The notes beneath the pieces were generated by a model. That model saw only the letters and a program-made list of their open reading frames with translations. It was not told the DNA's origin and did no database searches. Shown here one piece after another: positions 51,958 to 64,000 of a DNA stretch of 64,000 bases (positions within the stretch are counted from its first letter, which is position 1; every line of letters starts with the position of its first letter). This DNA comes from Rosellinia necatrix (lineage: Eukaryota; Ascomycota; Sordariomycetes; Xylariales; Xylariaceae), in assembly GCA_021209875.1 (NCBI GenBank), contig JAGYVD010000008.1, positions 62,001 through 126,000 on the forward strand, written 5' to 3'. A program made the position numbers and the translations under genes.

Positions 51958-54900
51958 GTTTTTACAACTAAATAAATATATACAACTTATAAGCTTAATA
52001 TTTTAGTTTTGCTAACTTTTTATTAAAAAGCTTTTAATTATTATTTAATTAATATATTAATTATTTTTTATTTTACTAAATATTAAAAGCTCTGGCTATT
52101 TTTTAAATTTTTTACTAAAAACATTTTTTCGGCATATATATATATACTTATAAAAATAAGTATTTTTAGCATATTTATAAGTTGTTTAATTTTTAATATA
52201 AATATAACTTTAAAAATTTTAAAACGTATTATTTTTAATATTAATATACTTTTTTTTTGTTTAAAAAATTTATTATATTTTTATAACATTTATTAGCAGC
52301 ATTTTAATAAAAATATAACTAAATAAGCTTTTATAAAATCAGCGATTTTATTTAGTATTAATATATTATATAAAAATATATTATTTATTACTACAGCTAT
52401 AATTATTAAAATTATTTTAAACACTATATTTATATATATTAATATTTTAATTTAATTAAATATTTATAAAAGCTTTTTTTATAAATATAAAAGTATTATT
52501 AAAAATAGTTTTATATTATAGTTTATATTAGCAATTGCAGCTGCAGCAGCAACTGCTAATATATTTAAAGCTTTTTTTATAATTATAATAAAATAGCTTT
52601 TTTCTTTATTTTTTTATATTATGTTTATTTTAACGCTTTTAATAATTATAACATGTTTTTTAAACGTATTAATTATTAGTATAAAGCATAGTATTTTTAT
52701 ATTAATAATTATATTTATAGCTGCTGAAGTAATTCCTTATATAAAAAACTAAAATTATAATTAATAAATAAAGCTTTATATTTAACAGCTATATAAGCTT
52801 TTGTTTTATTTTAAAGTTTATTTTTTTTTGCTTGTTATTTTTTTATATATTTATATTTTCAAGTTTAAATATTAAATTTTAATTAAAACTTATTTAAAGT
52901 TAAAAATTAAATTATATTAGCTTTATAGCTTATAGTTGTTTAATATAAAAAAAAATTATTTTTAAAAAATAAGTTAAGTTCTAGTTTTTTATTACTTAGT
53001 TTTTTTATAAAATTTTTATTTTATAAGTTTTAGTTTATTATTAGTTTTTTTATAAATAAATAAAGATTTAGCTTATTTTTTAAATTTAATCAGCTTTAAT
53101 TTAATATTTTAAAAAAAATTATATCGCTTTTTTATTATATGTTTTAAAATATTTAAAAAAGCTCTGCTAATATACGTTATATTTATATTTAAGTTAGCGC
53201 ATATTTTTATTTTGTTGTTTATTTTAGGGTTTTATATTTTAAATCGTAACCAGGTATAATATATATATTTCCTGTTGTTTTTTATGTTATATATAAAAGC
53301 TTTTTTAATTCGTTTTATTTTTTTAGCATTTTGCAAATAATTAGCGGTTTTTATCTGTTTAGTTCTCTGCTTAAAGGATACTGTTGCATTTTTTATCATA
53401 TTTTTTTTAGCTTGTTTATAATGTTATAAATGTTTAAAAAATAAATTATAAAATAATATTAATACGGTATAATATCTGCATATATATTTTTTTAAGTTAA
53501 ATAAAAACAATGTATTTAATTTTTTAAAGCAGATGTTAAGTTTATATTTACGTAGGTGCTAGATTTTTTTATTATTAATAATAAATTTTTATAACATTAA
53601 TAATATATTAAGTCTGCTATTAGTTAATATAACGTTTTAAATATATATATATATTTTTTTTAATAAATAATAGTTTAATTAACTTTTGTCGGCTTTTTAA
53701 AAAAATAAACTTTATTGTTCTAATTATTAGTATAATTTTTATTATTATAATTATTTCTGCTATATTAATTATTATTTTTAACTATTAATTGCTTTTATTA
53801 AAGTTATAGTTTTTACGATTTTTAGATGTTTTTAAAAAGCTAAGTAATTAGTTGTTTTATTAGTTTTAATTATATTAATTATTATAGTTATATTTACTGC
53901 TGTTATAACATTATTAGTTTTATTATTATTTTTTAATATTATTTTTTAATTAATTGCGCGAACAATTTTTCGCTTAGTTTTTAAAATAGCGATTATTTTT
54001 AAAAAAACCTAGGTTAATATATATATTTTAAATATTAAAAGTTATTAATTATGCAAAATACGCTATATTTTTTGTCTATTAATTATTTTTTAATTAAATC
54101 TTATAAATTTTTCTAACTTTTTAATTTAAAACATATATTTTTTATTTGCTAATTTTAAAAAATAGTTTTAAAAGTATTTAATTTTTAATTTAATATTATT
54201 ATAAATTTTATGATTATTTCGTATTAATTATTATTATTAAAATTTATAATATCTATAGTATATATATATTTTAATTATTTTTATATATCTTAAAATAAAA
54301 TATATAAGTTTTAATATATATTATAAAATATTAAATAATTAGTTTTAAATTTATAAATAATTAAATTAATATTTATTAGAAAACTTTGCTATATTATTTT
54401 AATTATTTAGTTTATGTTTTTATAACATAGCTTTATATATATAATAAAGGTTAGCTTATTAATTTATTATAAAACTGCTAGTTTTATAAAAATGTTTAAA
54501 ACAAAAATAAAATTTATTATTTTGTTTTATATTATATTTTTATTTTTAAAAATAAAATAAACAATTTATAAAAAATATATATTAATAAAAATAATGTTTT
54601 TTTTTTGTTATTATATTAAAATCGTTAAAATTATCATATAATAAATTAAATATGCTGATTTTTTTTTTTTTACTTTAATATTTTTATTATAAATAATTAT
54701 AAATTAAATATTTAATAAATTAAAACTTTTTTTATATTTTTTATTTATTTGTTTTATTTATGTTATAATTAAAATTTAATAAATAATTAAATAAGTTTAA
54801 ATTAACAAGTGCTTTTATTTTTATATTTTTTAAAAGTATTTAAAGTTTCTAAGCTATATAAATAATAATTAGTTTAATAATGCGCTGTTTTGCTGCTTTT

Positions 54901-55776
54901 AGCTTATTATTTAATTATTTATTAATATAAGCTTTTTTTTATAGAAGTTATTTTTTTTTTTATTACGTTTTTTTTTTTTTATAATAAATTATAGCGTAGT
55001 TCTGCTTTTTAAATTTAAACTTTATTTTATTATTTTAAATATATTTAATATAACAGCTTGTATTTTTTAAAGCTTTTATTTATTTATTACTTTAAATAAA
55101 AAATAAATAATAATATTTTAGTTTACGCTTATTTTTAAAAAATATTAACATTTTTTTTTTAAAAAACTTTTTAAAGTTTTTTTTAATTTATTGTTTTAAA
55201 CGGTTGCTATGTTTTAGTTTTAAGTTTAACTAGCAGCTTTATTTTAAGTTTTAAATATTTAATTATTTTTTTATTAATTTATTATTTAATTATTTTTGCT
55301 TTAAAATATTATTTTAAACATATAAATGTTTTTTTTATAATTATTAATAAGCTTAATAAATTAATTAAATAAACTATAATATAAAAAATAAATAAAATAA
55401 ATAATTTATATAAACCCGCTAGTTTAAATATTTATAACGTTTATTTTATTATTAGCTAAAATATAAAAATATATATTAAACTTACTGTTTATTTTTATTA
55501 TATGTTTATAAAGTTTTTTAATATTTTTAACTAGCTGTGCTATTTAAATAACTTTTAATTTTAAAATAGATTGTTAATAAAAATAATATATAGCTTTAAT
55601 AAATATATTAAATATAAAAAAAAGCTTTTGTTTAGCTTGCTTAAGCAAAATATATTTTTTATAGCAGGCATATATTTTTATGTTTATAAAAACAGTTAGA
55701 AAAAGTTTTATTTTTAAAAAATAAAGTTTAATAGTTTGGTTTAATTTTTATAAAAAACGTTATAAAAGCACTAATT

Positions 55777-55977
55777 TAAAAATACATTATAAAAATATAA
55801 AATATATATTATAAAAAATAAAAACTAACAAATTTAAGCTAAGTTAAAATTTTATTTAAATATAGGCTAAAGCTTATATATATAAAGCTAAGCCTAATTA
55901 AGTTATACCTGTAGCTACAGGCTATAGCACCCCAAGCAAAGGGCTTATATAAGCGCTCCCTCTACGCGCGCGTATTA
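55777..55977 (-). repeat. E2 5' LTR
   Basis: 201 bp. The plus strand ends GCGCGCGTATTA followed by TTTAT. On the minus strand the inner end is followed by AAT and the primer binding site TAGTGCTTTTATAACG. TATA core at about 55943-55957. Confidence 0.87.
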
Positions 55978-55982
55978 TTTAT

Positions 55983-58290
55983 TTAAAGCCTGAATATATA
56001 TAAAAAGTAACAGATATTATATTTAAAATAAAAGATTAACTTGTAATATAGTTAAGCTAATTCTTAGCAAATATAAAAATAAATTATAAGGTTTTAAAAT
56101 TTAAAATAGCATGCTTAGTTGAAACAGCTAAAAAATTATATATTATAATATAATTAAACAAAAAACTAAGAATAGTATTAACGCAGTATTTAGCTATTAA
56201 AAGTATTATTAAATATATTATATTAAAAATTATAGCTATAAAATATATTAATTAAAAACTCATTAATTAATTTATTTATTTATTATAATCTTGATTATAT
56301 ATATATTATCTGTTAAAAGATTTGATTATGTTTTAAACATGTTTAATTGTTTAAAAAATATTAAATATATAAAAATAAACAAAAAGCTAATAAAAATAAA
56401 TAATAAATTAATATTAAATATAATATAAAAAAAATTAAAAGCTGCGTTTTATATATTCATATTAAAAGCAGTAATAAATAAAACGTTAAAAAACGAATTT
56501 ATAACAGCATATAGATAAAACAAAAAATATGTACAAGCATGAAAAGATTTTAAAGCATTTAAAAAAAAAAGCAATAAAAACGTTGTAATTTATGTTAAAC
56601 TTAGATATTTTTTTAATATTATAATAGATGGACTAATATATAATATACATGTAAGTATAAAACGCTTATATATTTTAATTAAAATAATTAAAAAAACATT
56701 AAAACAAGCACATAATAATAAATAATATGGTAGTGTTTAATATTAAGAGGTGCACCATGGGGGGGTGAAAAGTGTATGGTAGAAGATGAAGATCTAACTA
56801 TTCTGATCTAACTTGTGGATCTGGCTAGGTGCGTGGGCCAGGGCCCACTTATGAGGGCTAGTCCCAAGTGGTGGGGTGCGTGGCTTTGCCACGCTACAGG
56901 TGGGGCTACAGCGCTTATATAAGCAACTCCACTGTCGGCGTGTATCAAATATATAATATAAACGTTAAAACTATTTGCTATAGTTAACAAAATATAAATA
57001 GTAATAAATCATATTAAATATTATAACATATATAATTTAAATTAAACTCAGAGGCAACTTTTAATAAAAGAATTAAAATTAATTAAATTTAATAACTTTT
57101 TATATATATCTTATAAGTATAGATTTTATTTTAGCTTTATTAAAAGTTAAAATAAAAAGTATATTTTAATAATTAAATAAAAAAATTTTATATTTTAAAA
57201 TATATAACATAATAATAATCATGTTTTGTTTTATATTAAAATATATTTAATTAATTTTAAATATAAAAATATACTCCAGCAAAATAAAATACTATTTTAA
57301 TTAAGGAATTTTATTAAATAATTAAAGTATTTTTAAAAATATTATTTTTAATTAAAACTAAAATTTATATTTAAATTTTAATAAAATATTTAAAAACTTT
57401 AAATATTAAACTAATAATAACAGCTATATATTATTTTTAAGCAGACAGTTTTTTAAAACGTAAAAATTAAATAGTTAAAATAGCGATATAAGATCATATT
57501 TTTAAAAAACTAAAAGCAGAACAAATGAATATTATATATAATAAAACGACGTATTTTATTTTTTATAAATAATGGTTTAAATTTAAACCATTTAATATAT
57601 TAAAAACGTTAATAAATTTCAAAAAAATTAAACAAATTATTAAAATATGCTTTTTTTGCAAGTATTTTTATAAAAATATATCTTTTAGAATAAACTTTGC
57701 TTAAACTGCTATAAAACAGAACTATAATATAAAACATTATGTGCTAAAATTTAAAAAAAATCAAGTTTATTTATATTTATATAAAAAGATTATTTATTTA
57801 GCTAACTTTTTAAAAGTATTTAGAATAAAAATCTAAACTTTAAATAATTAAACAATAAATTAAAAACCTAGCTTATAAATTAAAGTTTTTAAAAATTCTA
57901 TATTTATTTAATTATTTTTATAAAACATTTATACGCGATTTTAAAAAACACTATTTATTTAAACAATAAGTTTTATTTTTAATTTAATATAAGCTTAATA
58001 AAACTTTAACAAAAAAATATTTATAAAATGAAAATTGTTTTAAAGTATAAACTTAATTATAAACAAAACGGTTTTAATTATTTTATTAAATAAAAAATAA
58101 AGTTATAAATTTAATTAATAAATAACAAAAAATAGTTATAATATAATATAGAATTTATTAAAAAATATTAAAACTAGCACAGCTTACGACTAGAAATAAA
58201 ACCTAGCTTTTAAAAAAAAAAGGCGTTTTTATAAAAACATGTGACAGAATTGCTAAAGTTAGCAAAAGCTTAAAATTTAACACGGCACTT
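55983..58290 (+). pseudogene. E3 3' region beyond E2
   Basis: Continues E3 from 48425 (aligns with E1 from about 9430 to 11555). It includes the TTTA run at 56272-56284 and the LAYKL segment at 57868-57945 (L-A-Y-K-L-K-F-L-K-I-L-Y-L-F-N-Y-F-Y-K-T-F-I-R, split here only by the solo LTR upstream). The small frame at 56808-56990 (minus) lies in the solo LTR and is not a gene. Confidence 0.5.
56744..56947 (-). repeat. Solo E-type LTR inside E3, little mutated
   Basis: 204 bp, flanked by perfect AATAT duplications (56739-56743 and 56948-56952). One end is TA for TG. It retains the TATA palindrome core (56911-56924) and the GCGTGGCTTTGCCACGC hairpin (56878-56894). A solo LTR forms when the two LTRs of an inserted element recombine. 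Confidence 0.9.
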
Positions 58291-58495
58291 TAATACGCGC
58301 CGATAAAAAAGTCGCTTAAATAAGCGTTATAGCCCTACTAATAGCATAGCAAAGCTACGCATTTTATTACTTAAAACTAGCCTTAATAAGTGGGCCCTGG
58401 CCCACGCATTTAACTATGTCTATAAATTAAATTAAAATAATTCGATCTTTGTTGTCTATAATATATTTTTTACCCCCCCTTTGGTGCACGTCTTA
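58291..58495 (+). repeat. E3 3' LTR
   Basis: 205 bp, starts TAATACGCGCC and ends GTGCACGTCTTA, followed by TTTAT. Its TATA core has changed to CTTAAATAAG. GTGGGCCCTGGCCCAC survives as a near-palindrome (about 58390-58406). Confidence 0.87.
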
Positions 58496-58500
58496 TTTAT

Positions 58501-59519
58501 ATAACTTTTATAAAAACGTTTGTTTTTATAATTAATTTTGAAGAGGATTTTTTAAACTATGAGACTTTTTAAATATATTCAAAAAACGTTTTAAAATTAA
58601 ATTATAATGAATTTTTTAAGCAGGGCTTAAAAAGATAAGTTGCGTAGCAGAAACAGACAGAAAAACTATAATAAAACAAAAGCAAAAAATATAAAAAAAC
58701 AATAAACAAAAAAGCGACCAGCTATAAGGGTGGAAGCGTTAAAAGCGGTTAAAAACACGGAAAAAAATATAAAAATCCGCGAAAGTAAACGTTTTTAAAG
58801 CTATAGCAGTTTATCTTTTTATTAAAATATTAAAAACTTAGCGCAGCAAAATTTTAAAATTTAAAATAATTTATTTTTAAATTAATTAAATATTCAAAAA
58901 AGTTTATAATAATTATTAGTTATAATTTTGAAAATAAAATAAAGCTATATAAAAAACAGTGGATTATTAATTAAATATATAAAAACTTGTTTTATATTAT
59001 TAATTACATATTAACCAATTAATTAAAATATATAAAATAAAATATAAATTAAAAACATATTTGCAATTAAAAATATAACGTTAATATTAACTATATAAGT
59101 TGATAATTTTATAATATAATTTTTTAATTAATTAATAAAAATAAAACTAATATAATGTAAATAAAATATTTTTTAAATAATATTTATTAGTTATAAATTT
59201 AAATAAATAAAATAAAAACTGTATTAATAACAGCAGCTGCAGTATTATTTATTATATAATGTTTTAAAATAAAAACAGCTATTTAAAATAATTTATATAA
59301 TCATTTAAAGTTTAGCCGCCGCAGTTTATTAGTACTAATAAAAATAAAGTTTTAAAAAAAATTTAAACAATATATTTTTAATATTTAAATTTAAACGTAA
59401 ATTAAATAAGCTTAATAAAAATAAATAAAAAAATAAAAACCCTTTTAAAATAAATTAGCTTGTTTTTTTAATTTTATATATCATTTTTAAATTAATTATA
59501 AACAAGCAGAAAAAAATAT
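58501..59519. other. Unassigned AT-rich stretch, no gene seen
   Basis: It does not align with the XB or E copies by eye. A less mutated island at 58615-58800 has TAAGCAGGGCTTAAAAAG and GCTATAAGGGTGGAAGCG. No frame is open. It should be the flank into which XB3 and E3 inserted, or another relic. Confidence 0.35.
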
Positions 59520-59788
59520 TGTTGTGGAGGAACAGATGAATTGTATAGGAATAATGGAATTAAAGCCGAGCGATTAGTGCAAGCAAGTTAATTTAAGCTT
59601 ATATTAGTAATTTATTTAGTTAAGTTATATTATATAAAAATAATTAAACTAGCTAGTTTATATATATAGTTTAAAAAAAATTATATTTTTTTTGTTTTAT
59701 AATTAGTTTGTTTAAATAAGTCGGGCTTATATAAGCTTAACTATTTATTTTAATAGTTATTAATTTTGCTATAAAGCTTATTATAACA
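59520..59788 (+). repeat. Z 5' LTR
   Basis: 269 bp with inverted ends TGTT and AACA. The first 70 bp (TGTTGTGGAGGAACAGATG to GATTAGTGCAAGCAAG) are almost free of RIP, the rest is mutated. A TATA-like GGGCTTATATAAGC lies at about 59723. A primer binding site follows. No second copy is in the window, so the family is new here and the other LTR is either off the right edge or absent. Confidence 0.65.
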
Positions 59789-59790
59789 CT

Positions 59791-59807
59791 TGGGCTATAA
59801 TTACTAG
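59791..59807 (+). other. Z primer binding site candidate
   Basis: TGGGCTATAATTACTAG begins 2 bases (CT) after the LTR CA. It starts with TGG, the complement of tRNA CCA, and differs from the E and T site. Confidence 0.45.
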
Positions 59808-62589
59808 TTTTTTGCTAAAGCTATTTATTTTATTGTAATATATTTTTTTAAATCTAGCTAATTAAAAGTTAATTTATAAAATATATTGTAATAATTGTTT
59901 TATATAGTTTTATATATAAAAATAAGTAATAAATTTTATAATTAATTTAAATAATTATTTCTAAAAGTTTTATAAATAAAAAGCTTTTTTTTAAATAAAA
60001 GTTATAATTTAAAATAGTTTATAATAATAAAAAAATATAATTATTAAAGCAATTAAATAGCAAATAATTTTATAAAAGCTGTATAAATATTTTTCAATAA
60101 ATAAGAGTTTAGTTTTTTTTTTTAATTTTAAGTTAATTAATTAATTTATATATAATTTTTAAATCGCTGGCATTTTAACGCGCGTTAGTTTTAAACTAAC
60201 GGTTTTTTTTTAATAGTTTTTAAACAATTTTAAAAATTGTTTTTTTATAAATAATTTTTTTTATTAAATATATACTGCAGCAGGCAGCTTTATATGTAAT
60301 TAATTGTTTTAACTAATATAAATAATATTAAAAATTTATTATATTTAGTTTTTTAAGCCGCTGTTTTTTTTTTTTTTATAAATAATTTTTAAAAGTTGTT
60401 TTGATTTTTTATGCTGTAATTAGAAGACTAACTTTGTTTTAAAATAAATACTTTTGCGCTGTTGTTATTACTGCTGCTATAACTGCTGCTGCTGCTGCTA
60501 GTGCTGCTGCTGCTTCGCTCTTGCGCTGCCTGCTTGTTTATTTATGCTACTGCTGCAGCTGCTGCTGCTTAAACTACAGCTGCTGCTAAAGAGCTAGGCT
60601 TAGTCGCCGTTTTTTTTGCTGCTAACTCTGTTTTAAAAAAAGCCGCTAAGCTAATAATAACTAGCGTTATTAATAAAGCGCTAGTTAATATTTATAATAT
60701 TAAAAAATTAAACTTTAAAATTAATAGTTTTATATTTAATCCAGTTTTATATATTTTTTAAAGTTTTCTTATTAATTATAAATATTAATTTTATTTTTAG
60801 TTTTTTTAGTAAATTTTAAAGTTAATTTTTTAACAAAAGTTTTAAAGCTTTTTATACTGCTGGTATAGTTTTTAGCTAATAACGCAGATTTTTTTTTTAA
60901 TAAAAAGCCGCTTAGTTTAGCTTTTTATTAAACTTATATTATATTAATAATAAATATATTAATAATAATAAAATTATTTTTAAAAACCTGCTAAAAAAAG
61001 TTATTTTATAAAAATAAATTAAAAAACATTTTTGTTACGCTGATATTTATTTTATAATATAAAAAAATTAAAAAATACTGCTATTAAATTTAAAATTTTA
61101 ATTAATAATATGATTTTTATATTAGCAGGCATAAATATATTTTTATATAAATAGTTTTATTTTTTATACGCGTTTTTTTTTGTTAAAATTTTATATAGCC
61201 AGAAAACAGCCTAGTTTTTTATTATAGCTTTTTTTAAAGCAGTACAAGTTAAAAAAAATGTTTTAATAACCTTTTTGTTTTTTTTTTTAATTTAATCTTT
61301 TAATATAATAGCTTATAAAAATTTTTAATGTTTTATATTTTTATTAAAGCTATTATTTTTAATTTAAATATATATTTATTAAAAATAAAGCAGAGCAGGT
61401 TTAAATTTAACTCTAATAATTAAAAGTAGCAGTTTTAAAATAAGCTAAAAATAATAGTTTTAAATGCAGCAGCTTTTTTTTTAAAAACAATAACGTTAAT
61501 ATTAACGCTAATAATGTTTTTATTTTAATAAATAAAAAAATTATAGCTGTTTTAACCGGTAAAAAGCTTTTATTTTAGCAGAAATAAATATTAAAAAAAA
61601 TCAGTTTTATTAAAATCTTTTTTAGCTATTTATATTATATAAAATAATTAAATATAAAATAAATTTAGTAATTTATAAGCTTAAAATATTAATAAATATT
61701 ATAAAATCTTTAAAAATTATAATTGCTTTTTAAATCCGCAGTTATAACGTTTTAATATAAAAACATTAAGTTAAAAAAAAATTATATATTTTAAACTTTT
61801 ATAATACCTGTTAATTATTTAAAAGCTTTAATTATTAAAAATAACTTAAATTTTAAATTAATTATTTATAAAAAATAAAAGAAAAAAAAATAAAAATACG
61901 GTTTTAATATAAAATTAATATTAATAAAAACAATTTTATTAATCTGTTTATAAAAACAAATATTTAAAAATAATTTAAATTTTTTTTACATATAATTAAT
62001 TAATTTTTATTGCTTATAAGCTATAGTTTTTTAATTTTATAATTATAATTGTAAAATTAAATAAAACGTAAAAATATTTAAATTAAACGCGCAATAGATT
62101 TTTATAAGTTTATTTATTAATATTTAAACAGTTAAAAAATATTTTATTTTAAATAATTTTTTTAATACTTTTACTTTATTTATATATTTTATATTTTAAT
62201 ATGTTATAATTTTATATTTATTTATTTATGTTGTTTTATAATTAATTTAATAGTTTATATATTATTTAAATAAATAGTTTATATATTTTATAATTAAATA
62301 AAATGTTTCAAAAAGTTTTTTAATATTATAATTTTTTAGCTATAAAAGTAATTATTTTAATTTTAATTGTAATAGTAAATATTAAAACAATATTTTATTC
62401 TCTGATTTTTAAATAAAAAGCTTTTAAAAATTAATATAATATATTTATAAAATAATCTGCGCGTTTTTTTTTTATAAATAAAGCGTTTTTAACAATTATA
62501 AAAGCTTATGTTTTTAAAAAGCTTATTTTAAATCTAACCGCTAAAATTTACTTTTATATAAATATTTAATTAAATAATTAATTTAATAT
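59808..62589 (+). pseudogene. Z interior, unreadable
   Basis: AT-rich with stops in all frames. A TAACGCGCGTTAGTTTTAAACTAACGG stretch at 60177-60203 has the inverted pair CGTTAGTTT and AAACTAACG. A CTG/GCT island lies at 60456-60590. The plus strand is T-rich in places, so part of it may belong to a minus-strand element. No enzyme motif found. Confidence 0.35.
60456..60590. repeat. Interrupted CTG/GCT trinucleotide repeat
   Basis: Runs of CTGCTG or GCTGCT (about 25 triplets with interruptions such as TATAA, AGTG, TCGCTCTTGCGCTGC). It would read poly-Ala, poly-Leu or poly-Cys on the plus strand and poly-Gln, poly-Ser or poly-Ala on the minus strand. It may be a former homopolymer region of a gag-like protein or a simple microsatellite. 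Confidence 0.8.
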
Positions 62590-62766
62590 GGTTTACTAGG
62601 GGTAGTGTGGTTAAGTCTGTAAAAGTGTGATGTAGATTAGATGGAGGCTTCTGGTCCCGCCGGGACCAGAAGCCTTGTTAGGCTAGGTTACCTTATCTAA
62701 GCTACACAATCCTTATCTAGCTAGCTTCGCTAGCTAGATAAGGAGCCCCCCTTCCTGACTGTGTCA
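62590..62766 (+). repeat. H2: compact hairpin-rich element, copy 2
   Basis: 177 bp, matching H1 (3535-3714) except for a few changes. Hairpins at 62645-62675 (14-bp stem, loop GCC) and 62711-62743 (15-bp stem, loop TTC) are perfect. An outer stem pairs TGTAGATTAGAT with ATCTAAGCTACA around hairpin 1. Flanks are TAATTTAATAT and TAATTATAACG. The direct orientation relative to H1 with different surroundings indicates independent insertions. Confidence 0.87.
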
Positions 62767-64000
62767 TAATTATAACGTAATAATTAGCGTTTAAATTAAT
62801 TAAAAACTGTAATAACATCCTGATTATAAAAGCCATGTTTATTTTTAATATTACTCCGTTATATAACCTTAATTTAATTTTTTTTTAATAAGCTTTTATT
62901 TGTTTTTTTATAGCTTAGTTTAAATTATATATAAGATTTTATATAATAAAAAATAACTAATATATAAAGTAAATTATTAAATTTATAATGTTTAGCAATT
63001 TTTTAATATATTAATTATAAGCTAAAAAATTGTTTAAGCTTTTTAACTATAAATTATTTTAATTTTTAAAATTATTTAATATTGTTTCATTTTTAAGTTT
63101 ATATATTTTTTAATATTTTATACAATTTTATAATAAAATATTAAAAATCGTTTATAAAAATTATAAATATAAATTAATTTTTAATATAAAATAAATAAAG
63201 CTTTTATAAAAAGCGATTATTTTAGCATTTTAAATATTAATAAAAACTTTTATTTTAAAAAATAAAAATGTTTTAAACCGTATAACGTTTTATTTAATAA
63301 TATTATTTTATTTAATTATAAAAGCTTCCAAAAAATAATATACTATTAGCGTTTTTTAGTTTATAAAACGTTTAAAACGTAAAAATTATATTAAACTAAA
63401 TTATTTTTGAATTACAATATACTGCTAAAACTATTATAAACTTAAAGGTTTTTGCAGCAAATATTATTATATAAGTTATTTATAACGTATTTTTAACTAA
63501 AAATTATTTTATATTATAATATACGATTTATATTGCTTAACGTATTTTTTTATTAAACTTATATTAAAATATTTACTTAAAGAATAGCAGAGATTTTAAA
63601 ACTTTATTTAGTTTTATTATTTTAATTATTTTTTTTTAAACGATCTTATTTTTATATAAATATTAATATAAAACTATTTATTTATTAAATAATTTTAAAA
63701 ATCTTTTTAATTTTTTATTAGCAGTTTTAATAAATTATTTATATATATATATTTTTTAGCTTAATATTTATTTTTTTGTTTTATTTTAGTTTATTACAGC
63801 TATAAATATTATATATAATGTTTTATATTTTTAATTTTTTTATAAAACGTTTATTTTTAATTAAATAAATAAATTTCGGTAAAGTTAGATTAATTTTAAT
63901 TATTTAACATTTTAATAATGTTATTTAAATAGATTATTATAGTAAATATAAATATATTATTATTTTTTTAATATTAAGTTAAAAGTTTTAGCGTTTAATT
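62767..64000. other. Right end of window, AT-rich, nothing recognised
   Basis: Mostly T-rich sequence with stops in all frames, with no alignment to E, XB or F found by eye. It could be the continuation of Z or of an older element interrupted by H2. Confidence 0.3.

Larger units (their letters stand above)
48431..55977 (-). mobile_element. E2: full-length E-family element inserted in E3
   Basis: LTRs 48431-48634 and 55777-55977, with TTTAT duplications at 48426-48430 and 55978-55982. Reverse-complemented, it aligns with E1 along its length. It contains a solo LTR at 50510-50714. T-rich plus strand, as expected for a minus element. Integrase and LAYKL relics are on the minus strand. It is younger than E3, which it splits. 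Confidence 0.9.
43437..58495 (+). mobile_element. E3: full-length E-family element interrupted by E2
   Basis: LTRs at 43437-43641 and 58291-58495 (205 bp each), with TTTAT at 43432-43436 and 58496-58500. Removing E2 with its duplication, and the solo LTR at 56744 with its duplication, leaves about 7.3 kb, the size of E1, and restores alignment with E1 (for example 48420 joins 55983). It is inserted 2 bp beyond XB3. A less mutated patch lies at 44385-44450. An integrase relic is at 47439 and a LAYKL segment at 57868. Confidence 0.88.

Noticed and set aside
56808..56990. 60-codon frame (minus)
   Set aside because: It lies in a solo LTR and runs out of it into the flank.
1..64000. Mitochondrial DNA or a low-GC bacterial genome as the source
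   Set aside because: Lack of any gene over 64 kb, LTR elements with target duplications and transition-only divergence point to RIP-altered nuclear fungal DNA.

Overview
This window is about 64 kb of extremely AT-rich, gene-free DNA. No reading frame with a start codon exceeds about 70 codons, and I see no tRNA, rRNA or CRISPR array. It reads as a heterochromatic block of a filamentous ascomycete genome. Almost everything is a retrotransposon relic decayed by C-to-T and G-to-A transitions, the signature of repeat-induced point mutation (RIP). The clearest evidence is an LTR pair (22213-22468 and 24326-24581) that differs at about 22 of 256 hand-aligned positions. All 22 are transitions, there are no indels, and about two thirds are CpA/TpG sites. 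The species cannot be named.

Layout, as nested LTR elements dated by who interrupts whom. Family XB (LTRs about 280-330 bp starting TGAYAGTAGTGTGG) forms the oldest layer, in three copies. XB1 (minus) runs from the left edge to 13010. XB2 (minus) is split into 13024-14849 and 35849-37740. XB3 (plus, 37747-43429) is flanked by GCTTTA. Element F (14850-35848, 203-bp LTRs, TSD ATATT) sits inside XB2. It contains an unclassified T-rich block (G, about 17.8-30.7 kb) that is itself interrupted by a short LTR element T (22213-24581, 256-bp LTRs, TSD AATAA). Family E, a Ty3/Gypsy type by its integrase relic, has three full-length copies of about 7.3 kb with 200-205 bp LTRs. E1 (4491-11757, TSD GTTAA) is in XB1. 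E3 (43437-58495, TSD TTTAT) lies next to XB3. E2 (48431-55977, minus, TSD TTTAT) is inserted in E3. Two little-mutated solo E-type LTRs lie inside E2 (50510-50714) and E3 (56744-56947, TSD AATAT). A solo LTR-like repeat Y interrupts XB1 near the left edge and recurs inverted in F. A new LTR element Z starts at 59520 and probably runs off the right edge.

Two copies of a compact 177-180 bp hairpin-rich element H (3535-3714 and 62590-62766) carry perfect stems of 13-15 bp. H has no match to a class I recognise and is the best candidate here for something undescribed. Short insertions (H, solo LTRs, T, Z LTR) are much less mutated than the long elements, as expected if RIP needs a minimum repeat length.

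The internal genes of all elements are destroyed. Only fragments of integrase and a few stop-free stretches can be recognised. A plausible genomic role is pericentromeric, subtelomeric or other constitutive heterochromatin, but nothing in the sequence decides between these.
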